A DNA stretch of 64,000 nt, from NCBI GenBank assembly GCA_022447225.1, contig JAKVAZ010000008.1, forward strand, positions 62,001-126,000. The letters run 5' to 3'. Every line of letters begins with the position of its first letter. Position 1 is the first letter of the stretch. Position numbers and translations under genes: made by a program. The stretch comes from Fuerstiella sp. GTDB taxonomy: Bacteria; Planctomycetota; Planctomycetia; Planctomycetales; Planctomycetaceae. The notes below the pieces were generated by a model. It made no database searches. It was not told where the DNA came from and saw nothing but the letters and a program-made list of their open reading frames with translations. Shown one piece after another: positions 57,869 through 64,000 of this stretch.

Positions 57869-59065
57869 ATGACAACCTACATTTTCAATGCTCTCGATGC
57901 CACAGGACAGAGGCATGAAGGAACAATGGAAGGCGTTTCTCGCAGGATTATTGTCCGTCAACTCCTTAAAAAAGAACTGCATCCCACCCTTATCGAAGAG
58001 ACAGTGACGTCCGATCCCGGAACGAAATCCGTTCGCCAGTCAGCCGTGTCTTCGATGTATGGCCGACTTGGTGAATTGCTGGATACCGGAGTTCCACTGG
58101 CACAGGCGCTAAAACTGGTAGCAGACATCACCACAAACGAAAGTCTGCAGCACGTGATGCGCACACTGCACCGTGACGTCAATGATGGTATTGACCTGGC
58201 AACCGCCGCTGCACGCCAGCCCAAAGTTTTCTCCCCCGTGGCCGTTGCTGTTTTGCGTGCCAGTATGGCCGGAGGATTCACCGCAGCCGCTTTGAAACAA
58301 CTTGAGGCCAGCATGCAGAAGTCAATTGAAATGCGTAATCGTCTGATCGGAGCAATGCTTTATCCGGCATTTCTGGTGGTCTCAGGCGTCGTCATGCTGC
58401 TTGCATTATTTCTGTTCTTCATTCCTCGTTTTGAAACCATGTTCGCTTCACTGAAAGATGCAGATCAACTTCCGGTTATTACGACCGTGATGATGTCAAC
58501 ACACGAATTCATCGAAGCTCACCTGATGTCACTCGTCACGGGTTTCGCGGCATTATTTTTTATGGTGGTGACCATGCTGAGCAGACCGGCGTGCCGTTTG
58601 GCGGGACTCCGGTTCCTGATGCAAATCCCGAAGCTCGGTGAATTCATTGCGATTATTTCACTTTCACGGTTTTCACAACTTATTTCGACACTCCTGAAAA
58701 ACGGAGTTACCTTAGACAAGGCACTGCAACTCTGCGTCAACGCCACTAACAATATTCTGCTGAGAGAATTAGTCCGAGATGCAGCCGGTCGGGTGTCTGA
58801 GGGAGAAACTTTGAGTTCACGGTTCCGTAATGTCCCCTGGGTTCCTCTCGAATTCAGTGAACTTCTGGTCGTAGGTGAACGAACTAACAGACTTTCAGAA
58901 ACACTGAGTGATGTGTCGGCACTTTATGAAACACGAATCTCCAACATAGTGAAGTCCGCATTAACGCTTGTTGAACCCGTACTGCTGGTGTGCATCGGAC
59001 TCACCGTTTCAGCGATGGTATTTGCTGTGGTGCTGCCGATTCTTCGGGCTTCCAGTCTCGTGTGA
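57869..59065 (+). CDS. gspF: Type II secretion inner-membrane protein GspF
   Basis: A 398-aa polytopic inner-membrane platform protein of the GspF/PilC family that couples GspE to pseudopilus assembly. It begins MTTYIFNALDATGQRHEGTMEG (family Y.A.D..G....G). It has two T2SSF domains with DLATAAARQPKVFSP and TLSSRFRNVPWVPLEF, and three membrane stretches (LYPAFLVVSGVVMLLALFLFF; the 210-230 region; LVEPVLLVCIGLTVSAMVF). It ends PILRASSLV. The frame is open from 57794, but the conserved N-terminus points to ATG 57869. It begins the plus-strand gspF-gspL run. Confidence 0.95.
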   Translation: MTTYIFNALDATGQRHEGTMEGVSRRIIVRQLLKKELHPTLIEETVTSDPGTKSVRQSAVSSMYGRLGELLDTGVPLAQALKLVADITTNESLQHVMRTLHRDVNDGIDLATAAARQPKVFSPVAVAVLRASMAGGFTAAALKQLEASMQKSIEMRNRLIGAMLYPAFLVVSGVVMLLALFLFFIPRFETMFASLKDADQLPVITTVMMSTHEFIEAHLMSLVTGFAALFFMVVTMLSRPACRLAGLRFLMQIPKLGEFIAIISLSRFSQLISTLLKNGVTLDKALQLCVNATNNILLRELVRDAAGRVSEGETLSSRFRNVPWVPLEFSELLVVGERTNRLSETLSDVSALYETRISNIVKSALTLVEPVLLVCIGLTVSAMVFAVVLPILRASSLV

Positions 59066-59132
59066 CTCGTTACGCTGATTCTGCCGGTTGAATCATAAAC
59101 AACGGGTCAACTAAGCGAAGGAACAACGTACC

Positions 59133-59636
59133 ATGAACAAATCACACCGACCTGCTGTCATGTGTTGCCTGACAGACAACTCACGCCGGGGCCGTCAACT
59201 TTCAGGAATCAGCCGGCCTCTTCGAGGCTTCACCCTGCTTGAGATCCTGCTGGTCCTGGCAATCCTTGGTGCCATTGCTTCTGTGATCGTTCCGGATTTG
59301 CTCAGCCGACAGAACAAAGCCAACCGGGACACCGCAATGCTGACACTCCAGTCCGCGGAACAGGCACTAAAAATGTACCTGATTGACCATCAGGGACGGT
59401 GGCCTGATTCCAAGTCGGGACTTGACGTACTGGTTGAAGAACCACCGAATGACCCACGATGGTTCGGTCCATACCTCACCGCTGAGCCGGTTGATCCGTG
59501 GGGACAGAAACTACTGGTCCGGGCGTCGAGACGAAAGGAGGGGCAGTTTACATTTTATTCTGTCGGCCCCGACGGCCGCGAAGGTACAGACGATGATGTG
59601 GTCATTCCTGACACTTACAGCCAAAGTAATTCATGA
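59133..59636 (+). CDS. gspG: Major pseudopilin GspG
   Basis: A 167-aa prepilin with the cleavage site G32|F33 (LRGFTLLEILLVLAILGAIA) and Glu37 at +5 of the mature protein. The leader is longer than usual (32 residues). The C-terminal half has the T2SS GspG core: ALKMYLIDHQGRWPDSKSGL, GPYLTAEPVDPWGQ, and TFYSVGPDGREGTDDDV, with the acidic calcium-binding loop. It is the main pseudopilus subunit. AAGGAAC precedes the ATG. gspH starts 13 bp later. Confidence 0.96.
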   Translation: MNKSHRPAVMCCLTDNSRRGRQLSGISRPLRGFTLLEILLVLAILGAIASVIVPDLLSRQNKANRDTAMLTLQSAEQALKMYLIDHQGRWPDSKSGLDVLVEEPPNDPRWFGPYLTAEPVDPWGQKLLVRASRRKEGQFTFYSVGPDGREGTDDDVVIPDTYSQSNS

Positions 59637-59648
59637 AAGATCTGAATC

Positions 59649-60161
59649 GTGACACAGCGCACACTCACTCATCAGCAGCAAACCCGCGCTGGGTTTACTT
59701 TTCTGGAACTGATGGTTGTATTGACTCTGCTGACCGGAGTCATCGGTGTTGCCACCCCTGCGATGATCCAGTGGATGAATGCCAGAAGTATCCGCAACAC
59801 TGCGGAATCTGTTGCCGGAACGCTGCTGCAAACCTCTTCTGATGCCATGTGGACCGGATTACCGCATGCCTTTGAATATTCGCCGGAACTCAATTCCTAT
59901 CGGTCAGTGACCGTTAATGAAAAACCACAATCTTCCCCGACCGGACAGCCCCTGGATGAAAACCGTAACTGGAAATCTTTACCGGACTCGCTGAGTCTGA
60001 GCCGCATGAATCGTCAGGACAACTCACCTCCGTATTTCAAAATCATCTTTGATGTCAACGGGCACAGTGACTGTTTGGGCCTGAATATTATTGGCCCCGG
60101 CATACATCAGGGGATTCACATTGATCCCGTATCCGGACTTCCGTCTCTGACCACAGAATAA
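59649..60161 (+). CDS. gspH: Minor pseudopilin GspH
   Basis: A 170-aa minor pseudopilin. Cleavage site G15|F16 (RAGFTFLELMVVLTLLTGVIG) with Glu20 at +5 and a hydrophobic helix follow a short basic leader. The rest is beta-rich with a GspH-type globular domain. GTG 59649 is the start in this frame, with no strong Shine-Dalgarno. It lies between gspG and gspI, the usual order for a T2SS cluster. Confidence 0.88.
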   Translation: MTQRTLTHQQQTRAGFTFLELMVVLTLLTGVIGVATPAMIQWMNARSIRNTAESVAGTLLQTSSDAMWTGLPHAFEYSPELNSYRSVTVNEKPQSSPTGQPLDENRNWKSLPDSLSLSRMNRQDNSPPYFKIIFDVNGHSDCLGLNIIGPGIHQGIHIDPVSGLPSLTTE

Positions 60162-60181
60162 ACTGACTGAAGTGGTAAGTT

Positions 60182-60646
60182 ATGTTCTGCCGCCGACATT
60201 TCTGCAAAGTTCAACGCAGCCGCAGAGGCGCCCTGGTGGCCGAAACAGTCATGGCGATCGCTGTTCTGATGGCCGTTGCCGTCCCGGCGGGTGTGCTGGT
60301 TGACAGTGCAATTGAAGCGGCTGGCCGCGCACGTCGCAACGTTGTTGCCGCCCGTGCTGCAGAGCAACTGATCAATCAGGTCGCCAGTACGGATTTCATG
60401 GCAGACAACGGGGGTCTGCCTCAGTCGAACCACGGTCTTCATGCGGCGCACCCTGCCTACAACTGGACAAGAACCGTCGAACACGACAACCAGAGTGGCG
60501 GCGTCATTGTGAAGGTAGAGATCACATTCTTCGATCGGTCTCAGCCTGATGTCAGTATGTCTCGCGTACTGGCCGTTTTTGATGAACAGTCTCGACGGAA
60601 CAGTGACGAACGGCAGCACGGCCTTCTGCGAAGGTCAGATCAATGA
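60182..60646 (+). CDS. gspI: Minor pseudopilin GspI-like
   Basis: A 154-aa pseudopilin-like protein: basic leader, then RRGALVAETVMAIAVLMAVAVPAGV. The cleavage would be G16|A17 with Glu21 at +5, so the otherwise conserved Phe at +1 is Ala. After the helix the protein is short and of the GspI/V type. Its order between gspH and gspJ supports the name. The stop overlaps the gspJ start (ATGA), giving translational coupling. Confidence 0.78.
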   Translation: MFCRRHFCKVQRSRRGALVAETVMAIAVLMAVAVPAGVLVDSAIEAAGRARRNVVAARAAEQLINQVASTDFMADNGGLPQSNHGLHAAHPAYNWTRTVEHDNQSGGVIVKVEITFFDRSQPDVSMSRVLAVFDEQSRRNSDERQHGLLRRSDQ

Positions 60647-61554
60647 ACAAAACACAGAAACCGGGCAGCTACTCAATCCTGTCTCGTTCACAATACCTGA
60701 AGAAACCAGCAGTCAAACGAACCGGGTTTACGTTTGTTGAGTTGATGATCAGCCTGAGTCTGCTTGCGGTATTCGCTATGATCATCAATCAGATGCTGAT
60801 GAATGTTGGAAGGATCTCGTGGGACAGTAATCATGAACTTCTGGCCTTCAGAACAACATCAGTCGTCACAGATCACCTCCGTACCAGAATGAATACCACG
60901 TTCTCCTGTGTTGGGCTGCAGACAGTCCTCAGCCGTTTGGACACCGCTTCTTCGGACAGTCCGTCTGTGCCTGACAACGAAACAGCCGGTCTGTCAGAAA
61001 ACACCCGTAACCCTCGCCAAAACACCGTACTTACATCCCAGCAAAACGTTACGAACGGTCCTGACACCGGCCAACCCGTGATCTGTGCCCTGATCGGTAC
61101 AAAAAAACAACTGTTTCTGTCGGATCAGATTCGTGACGGTGTGGCCACCCGGGGAACCTTTTACGGTGGTCCAAAACAGCAACTGACCCGTTTGCTGGGC
61201 AAAGCGGGAATCATTGTGCTGCACGCCGAGCAGCAAATTGATTGTTTCGCCACGATGTCAGCCGAATCACCGGTATCAGCCGGAGACATCCGCGGCGAAC
61301 AGGTCATCATGCTGAGCGATTTTCCAATCAGCATAGATTTCCGATATCAGACCGAAGGAATGTGGGTATCAGAGTTCAATTCACTCGTCAGCGATCGTCT
61401 GCCTTCTGCGGTTGAGATCACAGTTCGTATGTGGCCAAATACGCCAAAGGAATATGAGAGCGTGAGTGTTTACAGCCCGCGGACTTTTTTTGACTGTGAA
61501 ACGGCCACTACCCGGCAACAGCAACAACGGTCTTCAGGTTTCGGAAGTCGTTAA
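60643..61554 (+). CDS. gspJ: Minor pseudopilin GspJ
   Basis: A 303-aa pseudopilin with a 28-residue leader and cleavage site G28|F29 (RTGFTFVELMISLSLLAVFAM), Glu33 at +5. The globular part includes LLAFRTTSVVTDHLRTRMN and a FPISIDFRYQTEGMWVSEF strand pair, with WP-type residues near the end, as in GspJ. It caps the pseudopilus tip with GspI and GspK. It starts inside the end of gspI and is followed by a 148-bp gap before gspK. Confidence 0.88.
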   Translation: MNKTQKPGSYSILSRSQYLKKPAVKRTGFTFVELMISLSLLAVFAMIINQMLMNVGRISWDSNHELLAFRTTSVVTDHLRTRMNTTFSCVGLQTVLSRLDTASSDSPSVPDNETAGLSENTRNPRQNTVLTSQQNVTNGPDTGQPVICALIGTKKQLFLSDQIRDGVATRGTFYGGPKQQLTRLLGKAGIIVLHAEQQIDCFATMSAESPVSAGDIRGEQVIMLSDFPISIDFRYQTEGMWVSEFNSLVSDRLPSAVEITVRMWPNTPKEYESVSVYSPRTFFDCETATTRQQQQRSSGFGSR

Positions 61555-61702
61555 AACCGACAGACCGTGTCTCCCTATTAATTTCAAATGACTGTAGACA
61601 GTCGTTCCGCATCTGCACCGAAACTGAAACCAAACCCAACACCTATACAGCCGGTAAAAATGTGACAACGTTTCCTGTGCAATATTCAGACAGGCGGTCA
61701 AC

Positions 61703-63310
61703 ATGCGTAAACTAAACTTCAGCTCAACTCTCAGGGCCGGCCTGAAGCGTCAGGGCGTGATTCTGGTCACGGCAATGATTCTCCTGACAGTGGTTGCGTT
61801 TTCCGCGTTCCAGCTGGCGTCATGGGCCAACAACAGTTTAAAGATTGCAATAGCGATCAGACAGCAGATTGATCTGCGGGTTGCCATGCATTCGGGTGTC
61901 AGTCAGATGTGCCTGCGTCTGCGTCAGGGAATGATTTTTCCCGGACAGACAGATAACGAGGCCGTATCGACCTGTCAGGTCCGGACCGGAACTGTCCACG
62001 ACCCCGTTACAGTGTCTGCCTGCAGACCCGTCTCGGACGACAGTAACGAAATACGTGTAAATGGCTTTACCGATGAAAGTGCAAAACTGGACGTGAACTG
62101 GGCTGCAGGACTGGAAGCACAGGCAGGCAGAACACTTTTGATGCATGTCCCGGGAATGACAATTCAGGCTGCTGACAGCATTCTGGACTGGATTGACAGT
62201 GACCACACTCCCCGACAGTTCGGTGCAGAGAGAAATTACTATGTTTCGCAGCACAGTCGAAGTCTGCCGCCAAACACAGGAATCAGCGATCTAAAAGAAC
62301 TGCTGGCTGTTCGCCAAGTCAGCTTCGATCAGCTGTTTGGAACGCCGGTGACTGAGCGGAGTCTGGCAGGACCGGACTCCGCCAGTTCCCTCCAGCTGCG
62401 CAAAACACAGTCTTCGTACCAGCAGACGGCTCGGCCTATTCAGCCGTGGAACAATTTTCTGACCGTATTTGCTGCGGAAGAAGATGCGACCCGCACACAG
62501 CGTATCCCGCTGAACTCAGACGATTTGAAAATGGTTTATGAGTCCGTCAAAGAAGAACTGGGAAAAGAGGCAGCGCAATACATTGTCGCTGTCCGGTTGT
62601 TTGGAATTAAACAGAGACAGTCCCAAAGCTCTGCCCGGTCGCAGGTGCAGAATGTTCGAACACGTATCGAAGAGCAGCTGGGCATGCAAGATCCTTCTGA
62701 TGACAGAAAGCAGTCCGACCCTGAACTAAAAACACTGGGCGGCTTCGATGCCTCCGGCGGACCACGCTGGAGCGTGGACAGTTTTTATGACCTGATTGGC
62801 ACCTTTGTCATACCAACAACCGGAAACCGAAGACATAAAGTACTTCGCAGTCCCTGGCAGGGTGACAATAAAACAGGCGCCGAACTGGTGGTAAAAATTT
62901 CCGAAGTTTTGTCACTTGCAGGAGAACAACCAAGACGGGGACGACTGAACATTAATGAAGCCCCTGAAGAACTGCTGAGAAGTCTGCCTGATATCACAGA
63001 CACTCACATCAAAAAGCTGTTGTCTTCCCGGAACCAGCGAGTTCGCAACATACAGCCTGCTCAGTGCCGTACTACAGAATGGCTGCTGACAGAAAACGTT
63101 GCCAACATTGATTTAGTCAGAAAATGGGGGCCGTATATTACGGGATGCGGAGATGTCATGACGGCCGACATTTTTTCAGCCTCCGATTCCGGCAACGGAC
63201 CGGTTCTCACCTGCCGGTTGTCCCTGAGCGCAGCAAGTGAACCACCAAGAGTCCTCTATGCAGACTCAGCACGTCTGGTCCCGGCCAATGTCCGTACAAT
63301 GTTACCCTGA
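61703..63310 (+). CDS. gspK: Pseudopilus tip protein GspK
   Basis: A 535-aa minor pseudopilin, much longer than the others as is typical for GspK. The N-terminus RQGVILVTAMILLTVVAFSAF gives G18|V19 with Thr instead of Glu at +5, a known exception in GspK. Two helix-hairpin (SAM-like) units are visible: DVNWAAGLEAQ...GMTIQAADSILDWIDSDH and RLNINEAPEELLRSLPDITD. It likely forms the pseudopilus tip with GspI and GspJ. GspK is usually about 320 aa, so it is larger than most. Confidence 0.92.
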   Translation: MRKLNFSSTLRAGLKRQGVILVTAMILLTVVAFSAFQLASWANNSLKIAIAIRQQIDLRVAMHSGVSQMCLRLRQGMIFPGQTDNEAVSTCQVRTGTVHDPVTVSACRPVSDDSNEIRVNGFTDESAKLDVNWAAGLEAQAGRTLLMHVPGMTIQAADSILDWIDSDHTPRQFGAERNYYVSQHSRSLPPNTGISDLKELLAVRQVSFDQLFGTPVTERSLAGPDSASSLQLRKTQSSYQQTARPIQPWNNFLTVFAAEEDATRTQRIPLNSDDLKMVYESVKEELGKEAAQYIVAVRLFGIKQRQSQSSARSQVQNVRTRIEEQLGMQDPSDDRKQSDPELKTLGGFDASGGPRWSVDSFYDLIGTFVIPTTGNRRHKVLRSPWQGDNKTGAELVVKISEVLSLAGEQPRRGRLNINEAPEELLRSLPDITDTHIKKLLSSRNQRVRNIQPAQCRTTEWLLTENVANIDLVRKWGPYITGCGDVMTADIFSASDSGNGPVLTCRLSLSAASEPPRVLYADSARLVPANVRTMLP

Positions 63311-63317
63311 ACAGTCC

Positions 63318-63346
63318 ATGTTTTTGCGAATTCATTGCAAAAACAT
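63318..63346. terminator. Hairpin after gspK
   Basis: ATGTTTTTGC (63318-63327) and GCAAAAACAT (63337-63346) pair around a 9-nt loop, starting 8 bp after the gspK stop. AT-rich, no T-run beyond. It may reduce read-through or protect the upstream message. Confidence 0.35.
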
Positions 63347-63447
63347 ATGACCTGAGACGTTTTGTGAGGCATGGTTCAACCAGAACAGGTCCGTAATACC
63401 CTTCTGTAAAGGTCGTTTCAGCCTGTGCCGAAGGAAATCATCCGACC

Positions 63448-64000
63448 ATGCGCCAGATAACTGAACGATTAAGGATGCTTGCCAGACTGCAGCCGACCGC
63501 TGCCGTCCCGCCAGTGGAATCCGGCTGGATTCGTCCCGTTCCCAGCGGTCCTCTGCTGCTGATCAGAATCTGCTCCGACTGCTGTGTGATTTACGAAATT
63601 GCGGGTAAAGGCAGAAATCTAAACTGTCGCCACCGGACCATTGTACAGCAGTCGAATGTGTCAGAAGGTGACCAGCTGCCTTCCGCCGCAGAGATGCGCG
63701 CCGCACTGAAACGGTCAGGAATCAAAACACGCAACGCCGTCTGGATCCTGCCGGAAGCATCGGTACGACACTCGGCTTTCGTACTGCCGGCATCTACAGA
63801 CACGGAAGAATACGCAACAGCGGAACTGGTTGCCGACGAAAAATTCGGTGACGGCATTCCAGATCTCCAGATGATCGTACACAAAGTATCTGCGGAATCT
63901 GTGGAACCTGCGTTGTACAGTGCCCACGTGATGTCGGGAGAATTGCTGGAAGACATTCATGAACTTTCGGACACACTGAAGCTGAAATGTCGCGGTATTT
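63448..64000 (+). CDS. gspL: GspL/PilM-like actin-fold protein (partial)
   Basis: The frame starts at ATG 63448, with AAGGAAATC about 10 nt upstream, and is open to the window edge (184 codons seen). It has TRNAVWILPEASVRHSAFVLPAS followed by a DEKFGDGIPDLQM region, resembling the GspL/PilM actin-like cytoplasmic domain that links GspE to the inner membrane. Position after gspK, where gspL normally lies, is the main support. The membrane segment and ferredoxin-like periplasmic domain would be outside the window, as would gspM. Confidence 0.68.
   Translation, partial: MRQITERLRMLARLQPTAAVPPVESGWIRPVPSGPLLLIRICSDCCVIYEIAGKGRNLNCRHRTIVQQSNVSEGDQLPSAAEMRAALKRSGIKTRNAVWILPEASVRHSAFVLPASTDTEEYATAELVADEKFGDGIPDLQMIVHKVSAESVEPALYSAHVMSGELLEDIHELSDTLKLKCRGI

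Overview
The window looks like the chromosome of a planctomycete (Planctomycetota), probably a marine member of the Planctomycetales. This rests on gene style, not on a marker gene: a Ser/Thr kinase end, very large secreted proteins, a di-heme peroxidase fused to Ig-like and Ala-rich coiled-coil domains, a cysteine-rich porin, secretins with many N-domain repeats, a family of secretin-linked lipoproteins, and long gene-poor spacers. I see no phage genes, transposase or CRISPR array. The only RNA gene found is tRNA-Ser(UGA) at 11961-12047.

Layout. 0-7.1 kb: end of a protein kinase, a YggS-type PLP protein, a secretin with its lipoprotein, and a small BON-domain secreted protein. 7.4-11.4 kb: a TIM-barrel isomerase/epimerase, a Trm112-like zinc protein overlapping an exported methyltransferase, a decayed HMGL-type aldolase, and another methyltransferase. 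12.5-29.2 kb: a nitrogen-acquisition block with a Cys-rich porin, ureF, ureG, a cyclase-FHA protein, ureC, a fused ureAB, ureD, and a complete urea ABC transporter (urtE, a urtC-urtD fusion, urtB, urtA). A near-consensus sigma-54 promoter lies upstream of urtA. 30.1-40.0 kb: one 3,319-residue secreted di-heme peroxidase/coiled-coil protein. 41.5-64 kb: a type II secretion (T2SS) cluster (gspD, gspE, gspF to gspL) interleaved with an exopolysaccharide module: a TPR outer-membrane barrel protein and a cellulose-synthase-like GT2-PilZ-TPR fusion.

How they work together. The urt genes should import urea across the inner membrane, the porin may admit small solutes, and UreABC with UreD/F/G makes ammonia. 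The transporter is strongly rearranged. UrtA appears circularly permuted: its usual C-terminal segment lies before its usual N-terminal segment. UrtC and UrtD are one polypeptide with an extra membrane domain between them. UrtB carries an insertion. Urease gamma and beta are fused, no ureE is visible, and UreG has a His-rich tail. In the last third, the T2SS genes surround a polymer-export pair (synthase with periplasmic TPRs, TPR-barrel porin), suggesting linked surface secretion.

The strongest candidates for something undescribed are the permuted/fused urea transporter, the GT2-PilZ-TPR plus TPR-barrel module inside the T2SS locus, and the giant peroxidase fusion. Starts are judged by eye, and family calls are from remembered motifs without database searches.
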